Source: [Clostridium] scindens (lineage in GTDB: Bacteria; Bacillota; Clostridia; Lachnospirales; Lachnospiraceae). From it: DNA of 64,000 nucleotides. The notes beneath the pieces are model-generated. The model worked only from the letters and a program-made list of their open reading frames with translations. It searched no databases and had not been told where the DNA came from. Position numbers and translations under genes: made by a program. Below, in pieces: positions 1 to 8,505 of the stretch (position 1 is the stretch's first letter; each line of letters starts with the position of its first letter). Where the stretch lies: positions 3,487,501-3,551,500 of the forward strand of contig NZ_CP080442.1 of assembly GCF_019597925.1 (NCBI RefSeq), written 5' to 3'.

Positions 1-942
1 ATCCTGGCATAGCGCCTTCTTTATGTAAGAGTAGGAACTGCCTGCCGCCTGCATGGTTCCGCAGGGCATATATTTCCCCGGGATGACATGGCCGAAGCAG
101 ATCAGCGTCTTCTCCTTATCCAGGAACACCTCGTCCGATGTCCCTGCTATCCATGCGGAAGTGCCATAAGACAAAAACATCTGGCCCTCCTCAATGCTTC
201 CGGCACCCAGAGCAGAACACGGACCGTCCCCGCCGCCGCATACCACCGCTGTCTCTTCCGTAAGCCCCAGGGCTTTCGCCGCGTCAGGAAGCAGTGTCCC
301 GATCACATCCGTGGACGCATGCAGTTCGGGCATCTTCTCCGGGCTTATGCCTGCCGCGTCCAGTATTTCCCTGGACCATTCAAGCCTCCTTAAGTCAAAT
401 GCATCCGTCCCGGATGCTTCCGAATAATCCGTCACAAATCTTCCGGTCAGGCGGCAGATGATGTAGTCCTTTGCCAGCAGCATCTTATAGGTCTTTCCAT
501 ATATCTCCGGCTCGTTGTCCCTGATCCACATCAGCTTCTCAATGCTATAGCTGGCGCTGGGCCGATGGCCGTTCAACTCATACATCCGGTCGAATCCCAC
601 TCGTTCTACCAGCTGTTCCATCTGCTCCTCTGCCCTCTGATCCGCCCAGATCATAGCCGGACGGAGCGCCTCGCCGTTCTCGTTCACCGCGATGCATGCC
701 TGCATCTGGGAGGAGAAGGAAATGCCCAGCACATTTTCCGGAGGAATGTCCTCGATAATCTTCCTGGTTGCCGTGCAGACCGCCTCCCACCAGTCTGTTG
801 GGTTCTGCTGCGCGCAGTTCTTTTGAAAGAAATGCACCTCATACGGCACTGTATAGCTCTTTACCAATTCTCCTGCCGTCGAAAACAAAGATGCCTTATT
901 ACTCGAAGTGCCCAAATCATGGGCTATCAGATATTTTTCCAC
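1..942 (-). CDS. FGGY-family carbohydrate kinase (xylulokinase-like), partial at window edge
   Basis: The frame is open from a GTG at 942 to the window edge (314 codons, C-terminus missing). The start GTGGAAAAATAT follows an AAAGG Shine-Dalgarno. The protein opens with the phosphate-binding motif AHDLGTSSNKASLF and carries WADQR and the GGGDG motif of FGGY kinases, which phosphorylate free sugars or polyols in the cytoplasm. It closely resembles the kinase at 38806-40330 (AHDLGTSGNKATLF, NADDWWNAVC against NPTDWWEAVC), so the two are paralogues. Its own consensus promoter lies at 985-1013 and it is divergent from the DeoR regulator. Family assignment is firm. The substrate (xylulose, another ketose or a polyol) is not determined. 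Confidence 0.9.
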   Translation of the reverse strand, partial: MEKYLIAHDLGTSSNKASLFSTAGELVKSYTVPYEVHFFQKNCAQQNPTDWWEAVCTATRKIIEDIPPENVLGISFSSQMQACIAVNENGEALRPAMIWADQRAEEQMEQLVERVGFDRMYELNGHRPSASYSIEKLMWIRDNEPEIYGKTYKMLLAKDYIICRLTGRFVTDYSEASGTDAFDLRRLEWSREILDAAGISPEKMPELHASTDVIGTLLPDAAKALGLTEETAVVCGGGDGPCSALGAGSIEEGQMFLSYGTSAWIAGTSDEVFLDKEKTLICFGHVIPGKYMPCGTMQAAGSSYSYIKKALCQD

Positions 943-984
943 GTCTTCTCAACCTTTCTTTCACGTCTTCCGTAACTACCTCCG

Positions 985-1013
985 ATTATATCATATAGCA
1001 TACATTTTGTAAA
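985..1013 (-). promoter_or_regulatory. Sigma-A promoter of the edge kinase gene
   Basis: On the minus strand a -35 TTTACA (1008-1013) and -10 TATAAT (985-990) are separated by exactly 17 bp, about 45 bp upstream of the GTG start. It lies immediately beside the dyad at 1021-1054. Confidence 0.75.
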
Positions 1014-1020
1014 CTTAAGA

Positions 1021-1054
1021 AAGTGTAAAACTTTCGTACGAAACCATTTCACTT
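1021..1054. promoter_or_regulatory. Operator-like dyad shared by two divergent promoters
   Basis: A perfect 12-bp palindrome TTTCGTACGAAA (1032-1043) sits inside a larger symmetric arrangement with AAGTG at 1021-1025 and CACTT at 1050-1054, centred on 1037.5. It lies between the -35 boxes of the two divergent promoters and overlaps the plus-strand -35. The likely ligand-responsive binder is the adjacent DeoR protein; that is inference from position. Confidence 0.6.
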
Positions 1055-1081
1055 GACATAGCGTAACTTATGTGATAGTAT
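1053..1081 (+). promoter_or_regulatory. Sigma-A promoter of deoR-type regulator and aldolase
   Basis: A perfect -35 TTGACA (1053-1058) and a -10-like TAGTAT (1076-1081) have a 17-bp spacer, upstream of the gene at 1137. Confidence 0.65.
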
Positions 1082-1136
1082 ACAGTTGAATCATGAATCG
1101 GTTCCACGATACTTAAAACGGTTAGGAGGAATGTCT

Positions 1137-1883
1137 ATGAAAGAACGGCACGCAGCCCTTCTAGACTATGTAATGCAGAACGGAAAAACAGAAGTCAATA
1201 CGCTTGCCGAACTTCTCCAGACTTCGAAGGTAACCGTGCGTAAGGATCTGGATTATCTGTCTGAGCGCGGGCTTCTGAAGCGGGAGCGCGGCTATGCCGT
1301 GCCCAATGATCCCAGCGACATCTATTACCGGATGTCCCTGCACTATGAGACCAAGCAGAGAATCGCCCGCAAAGCCGCTACTTACGTTCAGGACGGCGAG
1401 ACGCTGATCATCGAATCCGGATCCACCTGCACCCTGTTCGCATACGAGCTGGCGAAGATCCGGCAGAATATTACGATTATCACGAACTCCATGTATCTGG
1501 CCAGCTATGTCAAGGATCATAACAACATCCAGATCATCCTGCTTGGAGGCATGCTCCAGCCTTACGGCCAGTCGCTGGTAGGGCCGCTGACCAAAGAAGC
1601 GGTCAAGGCCTTCCATGTCGACAAGATCTTTACAGGAACAGATGGCTATTCCCGGGCTTTTGGATTTACCGGAGACGATCTGTCCCGCTCCGATACCCTG
1701 AATGCCATGACGGATTGCGCCGACCACACTTATGTGCTTGCCGGCTCGGAAAAATTCACCCGCCCCGGCTCTGTCTCCTTCGTCGCCCTGAAGGATGTGG
1801 ACGAAGTCATTACCGACGACGGCATCCCCGCGGAAGAAAAGGACTATTTGACAAAGCAGGGAATTATCGTAACCATCGCCTGA
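1137..1883 (+). CDS. DeoR/GlpR-family transcriptional regulator
   Basis: A 248-residue regulator with an N-terminal winged helix (roughly residues 1-57, including TSKVTVRKDLDYLSERGLL) and a C-terminal sugar-phosphate sensor domain of the DeoR C-terminal type (IIESGSTCTLFAYEL and FTGTDGYS motifs). DeoR proteins usually repress sugar catabolic genes and release DNA on binding a phosphorylated intermediate. The start at 1137 was chosen because AGGAGG at 1124-1129 lies 7 bp upstream; a TTG at 1086 and ATG at 1131 are in frame but badly spaced. It is followed 43 bp later by the aldolase gene on the same strand, and it is divergent from the kinase at 1-942, so it probably controls both. Confidence 0.93.
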   Translation: MKERHAALLDYVMQNGKTEVNTLAELLQTSKVTVRKDLDYLSERGLLKRERGYAVPNDPSDIYYRMSLHYETKQRIARKAATYVQDGETLIIESGSTCTLFAYELAKIRQNITIITNSMYLASYVKDHNNIQIILLGGMLQPYGQSLVGPLTKEAVKAFHVDKIFTGTDGYSRAFGFTGDDLSRSDTLNAMTDCADHTYVLAGSEKFTRPGSVSFVALKDVDEVITDDGIPAEEKDYLTKQGIIVTIA

Positions 1884-1926
1884 TGGCGCAGTAAAATAGA
1901 TTTTATTTATTCACAAGGAGGTTCTT

Positions 1927-2604
1927 ATGAAATATTTATTAGACACAGCCAATCTTCAGGACATCAGATACTACTGCGATGTCTTCCCAATAGCGGGCGT
2001 AACGTCCAACCCTTCCATCGTAAAGAAGGAGGGAAAGATAGACTTTTTTGCCCATATGAATGAGATCCGTTCCATCATTGGGCCTGACAGGCCGCTTCAC
2101 ATCCAGGTAACCGCGCTGGATACAGAAGGAATGCTCAGAGACGCTGACACTCTGCTTTCCAAAGTCGACCCCGAAGTATACGTCAAAGTTCCTGTCACGA
2201 TGGAAGGCATCAAGGCTATCAAGCAGATGAAGGCCAGAGGCATCCACGTAACGGGTACCGCAATCTACGGCAAGCAGCAGGGATTCCTGGCCATGGAGGC
2301 CGGAGCGGACTATATCGCGCCTTATTTTAACCGCATGGAGAATATGGGGCTGGATTCCGACGATGTCATCGCATCCCTTGCCGATATGATCGACCTGTAT
2401 CACTATGACACCCAGATTCTTGCCGCAAGCTTCAAGAATGCCGGGCAGATTGACCGTGCTTTCCTTGCAGGAGCGCATACGGCTACCATGGATCCATCCA
2501 TACTCAAGGATGTTCTCACCCAGCCTTATATCACCAATGCCGTAGACACCTTTGATTCCGATTGGAAGACGATCTTCGGAGATCAGACCATCTCCGAATT
2601 ATAA
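1927..2604 (+). CDS. Transaldolase / fructose-6-phosphate aldolase family protein
   Basis: A 225-residue protein of the small (TalC/FSA) transaldolase subfamily, a single TIM barrel. It shows the N-terminal YLLDTAN and GVTSNPSI motifs and VYVKVPVT with the Schiff-base lysine at residue 87. Enzymes of this group transfer dihydroxyacetone units or cleave fructose-6-phosphate or related ketoses. The length is normal and AAGGAGG precedes the ATG. It lies in one unit with the DeoR regulator and beside a sugar kinase, so a role in cleaving or rearranging the kinase product is plausible. Transaldolase and aldolase activity cannot be separated by eye. Confidence 0.9.
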   Translation: MKYLLDTANLQDIRYYCDVFPIAGVTSNPSIVKKEGKIDFFAHMNEIRSIIGPDRPLHIQVTALDTEGMLRDADTLLSKVDPEVYVKVPVTMEGIKAIKQMKARGIHVTGTAIYGKQQGFLAMEAGADYIAPYFNRMENMGLDSDDVIASLADMIDLYHYDTQILAASFKNAGQIDRAFLAGAHTATMDPSILKDVLTQPYITNAVDTFDSDWKTIFGDQTISEL

Positions 2605-2614
2605 GAAAATCCGA

Positions 2615-2647
2615 CAAGAGCCAGGATGAAGTCCATCCTGGCTCTTG
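2615..2647. terminator. Bidirectional terminator hairpin
   Basis: A perfect 14-bp stem (2615-2628 with 2634-2647) and a 5-nt loop lie between convergent genes. The T-rich side (GGATTTTCTTAT) is on the minus strand, so it best terminates the glycyl radical operon. Confidence 0.75.
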
Positions 2648-2669
2648 CTGTACAATCCATCAAGTATCT

Positions 2670-3689
2670 TTACGTCAGCAGGGTTCCTTCTATCTGGTAT
2701 ACCATTGCGTTCCACTTCTCTTCCTGCGTGTACTGACTTTTAAGGCAGGCAAATATCTGCTCCACCGTACTGCTTAAATCCTGCTTATACATCAGCAAGT
2801 CTCTGCCGATATTTCCTGCAATCTCATCCACCGTCGCGATCATGATATCCGCATCCATGTTCTCTGCCGCCTTGCAGGCAATCTCGCCGCAGTCCCTGTC
2901 GCTGCAGATCACGGCTGCGTTCTTATTCTGTCCATGACGCTTCAGTAGTTCTTCTACCATCTTTCTACCCTTCTGGGTGTCCTTCCAGGGAATCTTAAGA
3001 AACAGTTCCCCATCTCCCCCATTCTCAAGATAGGTTTCTTCACGGGCATTGATACTGTAGGCATTCTCAAGATCCCATCCTATATATCCGATCCGTTCAT
3101 ATCCTCGTTTCTTCAGTTCCCCATATAAGGTCCGGATTGCCAGGGCATTGTCAAGTGCCACGCAGTCCGCATAAGGAAGCGCCTTATCCGAGTCAAAGAA
3201 TACCATATTCATGCCAAGGGCCCGAAGCCGCCTTAACTTCTCCACATCCACCGGAAGGTCCTCCAGCCAGACGACAGCGTTGCGAAGCCCCCGTTTGTAC
3301 AGGCGGTAAAGACAGTTTTCCAACTCTTCCATGCGCGGCTTCTCCACATACAGAAGAAGCGCGCCCTGTGTCTCGGCATAATTCTGGAAGCGGCCGATGA
3401 ACTCGGCAAAAAATGGGTTCCTGGCAGGCGCGATCAAAACGATCATATCCAATTCGCTCTTATTTCCGCGATTGCGCAAGGTAACCGTGGTCCCTCGTCC
3501 CACCTGCCGCACGATCAGTCCGTCATCCTCCAATATTTCCAAAGATTTGCGCACCGTCACGCGGCTGACTTCCAGCATCTCTTCCAATTCCCTCTCCGGA
3601 GGCAATTTATCTGCGTCGCTGTAATGCCCTTTAAAGATCTCGTCACATATCCTGTTTTTTACAATCTCATACAAGTTTTCATTTCCCAT
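2670..3689 (-). CDS. GntR-type HTH regulator with LacI-like sugar-binding domain
   Basis: A 339-residue protein. Residues 1 to about 70 form a GntR winged helix (KLPPERELEEMLEVSRVTVRKSLEILEDDGLI). The rest resembles a periplasmic-binding-protein/LacI effector domain, the architecture of AraR-type repressors. It is the last gene of the minus-strand operon starting at 8486, 34 bp after the GRE gene. The operator-like dyad at 8506-8532 in the operon promoter is a natural target. It would sense a sugar or polyol, supporting a carbohydrate substrate for the GRE. Effector unknown. Confidence 0.92.
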   Translation of the reverse strand: MGNENLYEIVKNRICDEIFKGHYSDADKLPPERELEEMLEVSRVTVRKSLEILEDDGLIVRQVGRGTTVTLRNRGNKSELDMIVLIAPARNPFFAEFIGRFQNYAETQGALLLYVEKPRMEELENCLYRLYKRGLRNAVVWLEDLPVDVEKLRRLRALGMNMVFFDSDKALPYADCVALDNALAIRTLYGELKKRGYERIGYIGWDLENAYSINAREETYLENGGDGELFLKIPWKDTQKGRKMVEELLKRHGQNKNAAVICSDRDCGEIACKAAENMDADIMIATVDEIAGNIGRDLLMYKQDLSSTVEQIFACLKSQYTQEEKWNAMVYQIEGTLLT

Positions 3690-3723
3690 GCCATGCTCCG
3701 TCTCTTATCCCGTCTTCTGTGCC

Positions 3724-6108
3724 TTACATGCTGGTAGATTCCATGTCCAGCCGCTTGATGATGTCTTCCTGGATATCCGGCGACAGGTCCAGGAAGTTGA
3801 CGAACGTGCCGTGAATCCTCATGATATACACTCCGCTGGGCGCATATTTCTTCGGATCAGCCAGCACCTTGCGAAGCATCTCCGGCGTTGTCACATTGAC
3901 ATACAGATAGAACGGGGAAATCCCCTCCTTCTTCGGATTATAGAATAGCGGCCCGATGATCTTATTCTTAAACTCCAATCCCTTCTCTTCGTAGGAAGAT
4001 GTCTTGAAGTAATTGGGATTGATTCCCAGATGGGATGCGCAGCCGCCATTCATCTTCTCAAACGGAAGCTTCATGTTGGACATCATCCGAAAGCCCAGTC
4101 CAGAGTGCGCCTCTCCATACAGCGGATCGATTCCGTATCCCAGCTGCTCCCTTGCCATTCTTCCATCCGGCGTGGCTCCTACCCAATAGCCATACAGAAG
4201 ATGGGTGGATGGGGATGCCCAGTCTGCCCGGAATGGATTGCCAAGGTAGTTCTTCTTGGAAGACACCATATCGCTGACTCTTGCCGCGATTTCCGCTGCT
4301 TCGTCATCCACTTTCGCAATATTGTTGCCATATTTCTCGGCTTTCATCAGATACTGGCGCATCTCCGGGTCATGCTCGAAATTATCCCGGAGGGCTTCAA
4401 GCATCCGGCCTGCGTCTTCCGGACGTTCCGCAAGCAGCCTGTCGATCGCCGCAAAGGAGTCCGCCACTACGGATAGTCCATGAATCAGGCACCCGCTTCC
4501 ATTATATTTTGTCCCTTGATTCCTGGTATCCCTTGTATCGATTCCTGTCTCAATGCCTCCCATAAGCGCAGACAGGAACGGAACCTGAAGGAGGGAGATG
4601 GCTTCTGACGCGGCATTGGCGCACTCCACCATCTGATCTACATACGCATCCAGATTCTGATAGAAGATGGAACGGATATTCTTAAGTACATCCACTTCCT
4701 CCTTATATCCATTTTCCTCGTTGCTCTTGCCAAACCTCTTGCCGGAGATTGTAGAAACTCCGTCATTTAAGGACAGTTCCAGAACCTTCGCCATATTCAG
4801 CCAGCTGTTGGTCGTATTGCCGTTGTCCTTCCCCATGATCAGAGGCTCCTGGCAGCCTGCCACGGAATAGTCCTCCAGATCCTCCGGCTCCACATGATTC
4901 TTCTCCTTCAGGATCTCGAACACGGAGTCATCATTAAAGAAGGAGGGGGTCAGGCATCCAGGCGTGAAGAGGAATCTCCCCAGACTCTCGTATAGTTCAT
5001 CCGGGGTATTCTTATGAAGCTTCACCGACAGGATCGGCTGCGGCAGGTTCATATCATAATAAGCATCCAGAAGCGCATAGGAGGTGGGGTTGGTCATGTC
5101 CTCTCCTGTGTTGGATTTTCCGCCGATAATCAGGTCCTGGGAGATCGCCCAGCTTCTGTCCGCTACATTGTAGAACACCAGCAGATGCTTTAGAAGAGCG
5201 GCTGTCATATCCCGCCCGGTATCCTCCGCCTGACGGTAAGGCTCGAAGATACGGTCCGCGTTTCCCACGGAAAATGCATATGGATTAGGGGTCTGTTCCA
5301 GGCACATTACCTGCCACATTAAAATAAATGACTGGATGGCCTCATACAGGTTTGAAGCGCCTTGTCTCGGAACCTTTTCCAAGGCGTCCGCCATAACTTC
5401 AAACCGCTCTTTTACCGCTCCTTCAGACTTGGCTGCCTTCTCCCTTGCCAGTTCTTCATATCTGCCCGCAATCACCAGCACCGCATCCAAGGCAATGTCC
5501 ATGGCGTCATAGTAATCCTTCTTATCCGCATCTGCCTTGGCGGCCTTATGACACTTGATCTGCTCCTTCAGCCCCTCTACGCCGATCTTAAGCACCGGCC
5601 GCATATCCGGGATCAGATGGCCGGTCACCTGTTCGATAAAGAATATGGCCTCGCTGGTATTCTCCCCCGCAATGTCATATGCTTTGCACAGTGCTTTGGC
5701 AAAATCCGTATTCATATTATATTCTTTCAGGTCATCGATCCGTTCCTGGGTGATATCCCCGATCGGATCAATGTCTCCGAACACGGCAACCGGATCACAG
5801 TATCCCGTAAAGGAATCTACCGAAAACGCAGGGTTGATCAGCGCGTATGATCTTGCAAATGCGTCATCCTGCGTTCCGGCGAATACATGATAGTCGCCGA
5901 TCCACAGCGGCATCTTCTTCGCCACTTCCACCAGCGTTTTGGAAATGCGTATGCAGTCTTTCTCATTCCGGAACCGCTCGTCGCATTCCCGCATGATCTC
6001 CTTAGCCAGGAACCAGCCTTCCAGATGATCCGTTGCTCTTTCTTCCTTGAATCTCTCTTTTGCCAGCCGCGTTATTTCCTGCGCGTTTAATACTTCTTCG
6101 ATTCTCAT
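3724..6108 (-). CDS. Glycyl radical enzyme of unknown substrate (PFL/diol-dehydratase superfamily)
   Basis: A 794-residue glycyl radical enzyme. The thiyl-radical loop reads SVAGCQEPLIMG (Cys419, Glu421), in place of the GCVE common in dehydratases. The C-terminal radical motif reads MRIHGTFVNFLDLSP with Gly767; most members read RV(S/A)GYSA at this point, and the alignment is ungapped, so Gly is retained while the flanks are altered. Length matches diol, choline and hydroxyproline GREs. Start 6108 has an AAAGGA site at 8 bp; ATG 6114 is too close to it. The activase lies 17 bp upstream and a sugar kinase precedes that, so the substrate may be a polyol or sugar derivative (inference). It is not recognisably PFL, CutC, GldI, HypD or IslA. 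Confidence 0.92.
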   Translation of the reverse strand: MRIEEVLNAQEITRLAKERFKEERATDHLEGWFLAKEIMRECDERFRNEKDCIRISKTLVEVAKKMPLWIGDYHVFAGTQDDAFARSYALINPAFSVDSFTGYCDPVAVFGDIDPIGDITQERIDDLKEYNMNTDFAKALCKAYDIAGENTSEAIFFIEQVTGHLIPDMRPVLKIGVEGLKEQIKCHKAAKADADKKDYYDAMDIALDAVLVIAGRYEELAREKAAKSEGAVKERFEVMADALEKVPRQGASNLYEAIQSFILMWQVMCLEQTPNPYAFSVGNADRIFEPYRQAEDTGRDMTAALLKHLLVFYNVADRSWAISQDLIIGGKSNTGEDMTNPTSYALLDAYYDMNLPQPILSVKLHKNTPDELYESLGRFLFTPGCLTPSFFNDDSVFEILKEKNHVEPEDLEDYSVAGCQEPLIMGKDNGNTTNSWLNMAKVLELSLNDGVSTISGKRFGKSNEENGYKEEVDVLKNIRSIFYQNLDAYVDQMVECANAASEAISLLQVPFLSALMGGIETGIDTRDTRNQGTKYNGSGCLIHGLSVVADSFAAIDRLLAERPEDAGRMLEALRDNFEHDPEMRQYLMKAEKYGNNIAKVDDEAAEIAARVSDMVSSKKNYLGNPFRADWASPSTHLLYGYWVGATPDGRMAREQLGYGIDPLYGEAHSGLGFRMMSNMKLPFEKMNGGCASHLGINPNYFKTSSYEEKGLEFKNKIIGPLFYNPKKEGISPFYLYVNVTTPEMLRKVLADPKKYAPSGVYIMRIHGTFVNFLDLSPDIQEDIIKRLDMESTSM

Positions 6109-6125
6109 ATCCATCTTCCTTTCCC

Positions 6126-6992
6126 TTACGTCCTTCTATAGCGGACGCCCGACTCTTCCATTGCCTTCCTGAATCTTCGGACGGACGCTTCGTCCACACG
6201 GGCTTCGTCCGTCATCTTGTATTCCCAGCCGCACTGCTGCCATTTCTTCTTGCCAAATTCGTGGTAGGACAGGACTTCAAATGTCACATTATCTCCTTTG
6301 ATCTCCCGGAAGAAATCAAGAAACTGCTCCAATTCCGGCTCGCTGTCATTGAAACCTCCGATCAGCGGAACCCGTACATGAAGTTTAGGATGCTCTTTTG
6401 CCGCCCGGCGGATATTCTCCATAATCCTCTCGTTTGATATGCCGGTATATCTTTGATGCTTGGAGGCATCACAATGCTTGCAGTCCATAATCAGCTGGCC
6501 TATATAAGGAAATAGTTCCGGAAGAGATGGGTGTGTGCCATTCGTCTCAATCGCGGTATGGATGTCCTTTTCCTTCAATCCCTTCAAGGCATCTTTCAGT
6601 TCCTGAAACTGCACGGTAGCCTCGCCTCCCGTAAAGGTGACGCCGCCTCCGTCATAGAACATCATCTCGTTCGCGCATGCTTCCCCAATGACCGCTTCTA
6701 CCGTCTCCTCTTTATATGACAGGTACATTCCTTTGGTATCATGCTGCCGGATGCATTCTTTTCCTTCACAGCTATCGCAAATGGCCCTGTCTACCATGTG
6801 CTCGCAGATCGCGTGATGGGGGCAGATGGATGGAAGAAGCCACTCTTCATCCGCTACGATCACGCCCTCCATCTTCATGCCCTCTGGATTCGAGCACCAC
6901 GGGCAATTCATGTTACAGCCCTGGAGATGGTAGACCAAGCGGTTCCCATCTCCGTCCTGCGAATAATTAAAACCCTTCTGGAATATCTTCAT
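6126..6992 (-). CDS. Glycyl-radical-enzyme activating protein (radical SAM)
   Basis: A 288-residue radical SAM activase that installs the glycyl radical on the adjacent enzyme using S-adenosylmethionine and a [4Fe-4S] cluster. The cluster motif is CNMNCPWC (Cys26, Cys30, Cys33) and the SAM motif GGG is in FYDGGGVTFTGGEAT. A cysteine-containing insert follows (Cys57, Cys63, Cys72, Cys75, Cys80). Classical non-PFL activases have eight cysteines there for two ferredoxin-type clusters, whereas this has five, so one auxiliary cluster at most is likely. Genes abut: the kinase stop is 3 bp upstream and the GRE start 17 bp downstream. Confidence 0.94.
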   Translation of the reverse strand: MKIFQKGFNYSQDGDGNRLVYHLQGCNMNCPWCSNPEGMKMEGVIVADEEWLLPSICPHHAICEHMVDRAICDSCEGKECIRQHDTKGMYLSYKEETVEAVIGEACANEMMFYDGGGVTFTGGEATVQFQELKDALKGLKEKDIHTAIETNGTHPSLPELFPYIGQLIMDCKHCDASKHQRYTGISNERIMENIRRAAKEHPKLHVRVPLIGGFNDSEPELEQFLDFFREIKGDNVTFEVLSYHEFGKKKWQQCGWEYKMTDEARVDEASVRRFRKAMEESGVRYRRT

Positions 6993-6995
6993 CTT

Positions 6996-8486
6996 CTACC
7001 CTTTCAAATGGAACAAATCCTGATTGTGGCGGTACAATTCCCGATATACCGCGAATTGCTCTTCGTAATGCTTCTGGTTCTCGCGGATGGGGGATACTGC
7101 CTCATCCTTCATATGTACCAGTTTCGCGCAGGCCTCTTGATAGTCCTTATATTCTCCGCACGCCACCGCAGCCGTGATGGCTGCGCCGATCCCCGCCTGC
7201 TCGCTTCCCTGGTTGGTATATATGTCGCAGTCGAAGATATCTGCCTGCATCTGCAGGAAGAGCCGTCCTCTTGCGCCGCCTCCGGAGGCGATAATCTTAT
7301 GATACTCGATGCCAAGTCCTTTAAATATCTCGATGGAAGAGCGAAGGCCAAACACGATTCCCTCCATCGTGCTGCGTATCATATGGGCCCTTGTATGCTT
7401 CAAGGTCATTCCAAAATAAATCCCCTTGGCATCCGGATCATTGTATGGCGTCCGCTCTCCGCTCAGATACGGAAGAAACACCATTCCCTCGCTTCCAGCC
7501 GGAACTGTGGAAGCCAGCGCCGTCATCTCATCGAAGGAGCCCATATCCAGGATCTGATTCATCAGCCACTTCATGGCAACCCCGCCGCTAAGATGGGCGC
7601 CCATCAGCATCCACAGATCCTTCTTCACATGGCAGAACGTATTGGTGCGGAACTCTTTGTCATATACCGGCTCATGGAATCCCCCTGACAGCTGGCAGGC
7701 CGTTCCGATATTGGCCGCCAGAGTTCCCGGCGCAATGATGCCATTGCCTACCCCCTGCATCAGCGTATCTCCACCCCCGTACGCGATCTTGATTCCGGCC
7801 TTTAGCCCGGTGCTGGCCGCACAGTCTTCTGTCACTTCTCCGGCTATCTCGGAAGACTCCCGGCATTCTGGGAATATCTCTTTATTCATTCCAAGCTTCT
7901 CGATCAATTCCCAGGCCCATTGCCGATTACGGGTATCAAAAATGGCTCCGCTGGATGCATCCGACATATCCGTCCCAAGTCCCCCGCACATCCGGTAGCG
8001 GATATAATCCTTCGGAAACATGACCGTATGGATTTTTTCATAATTCTCAGGCTCATGCTCCTTCACCCACATAAGCGAAGAGATTAAAAATCCTGTACTT
8101 AGGGAGTTCAAGGCCACGCTCCGGTACGCATCCTTCCCCACAGTCTGATAGATATTCTCAATCTCTCCCGCAGATCTCTGGTCCGCCCATATGATGGCAT
8201 TGCGGATCAGTCTTCCATCCTTATCCACCATGACCAGCCCATGCATCTGTCCCGAATAGCTGATTCCTTGAATCTTGGCGGATTCTACCGGATACCGCTT
8301 TACGATATCCGAGATCGTCCTCTTTGTAGCCTCCCAAAGTTCTTCCATGTTCTGTTCCGCATACTTAAGGCTGCTTTTTATAATATCATATCCGATCTGC
8401 GAGGTACCGGCAATGTTTCCCGTTGCATCCATAAGCAGCGATTTTACGCTGGAAGTCCCAATATCCACTCCTAAATAATAATTCAT
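6996..8486 (-). CDS. xylB: Xylulokinase-like FGGY sugar kinase, first gene of the GRE operon
   Basis: A full-length 496-residue FGGY kinase. It has the N-terminal ATPase motif LGVDIGTSSVKSLL, the substrate region SYSGQMHGLV followed by WADQRS, a central GGGDTLMQ, and the adenosine motif ASGGGARGR. The MHG triad is typical of xylulokinases, which make xylulose-5-phosphate from D-xylulose and ATP. Start ATG 8486 follows AAGGAGG. It heads a four-gene operon (kinase, activase, GRE, regulator). Another ketose or polyol remains possible as substrate. Confidence 0.88.
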   Translation of the reverse strand: MNYYLGVDIGTSSVKSLLMDATGNIAGTSQIGYDIIKSSLKYAEQNMEELWEATKRTISDIVKRYPVESAKIQGISYSGQMHGLVMVDKDGRLIRNAIIWADQRSAGEIENIYQTVGKDAYRSVALNSLSTGFLISSLMWVKEHEPENYEKIHTVMFPKDYIRYRMCGGLGTDMSDASSGAIFDTRNRQWAWELIEKLGMNKEIFPECRESSEIAGEVTEDCAASTGLKAGIKIAYGGGDTLMQGVGNGIIAPGTLAANIGTACQLSGGFHEPVYDKEFRTNTFCHVKKDLWMLMGAHLSGGVAMKWLMNQILDMGSFDEMTALASTVPAGSEGMVFLPYLSGERTPYNDPDAKGIYFGMTLKHTRAHMIRSTMEGIVFGLRSSIEIFKGLGIEYHKIIASGGGARGRLFLQMQADIFDCDIYTNQGSEQAGIGAAITAAVACGEYKDYQEACAKLVHMKDEAVSPIRENQKHYEEQFAVYRELYRHNQDLFHLKG

Positions 8487-8505
8487 AATCCGTACGCCTC
8501 CTTTT

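Noticed and set aside
2562..2777. 71-codon plus-strand frame over the end of the aldolase gene
   Set aside because: Covers the terminator hairpin and the convergent GntR gene end; no independent support.
5362..5850. 162-codon plus-strand frame in the GRE gene
   Set aside because: Antisense to the intact GRE reading frame with its catalytic motifs.
6741..7688. 315-codon plus-strand frame within the xylulokinase/activase region
   Set aside because: Antisense to two intact conserved genes; no promoter or ribosome site.
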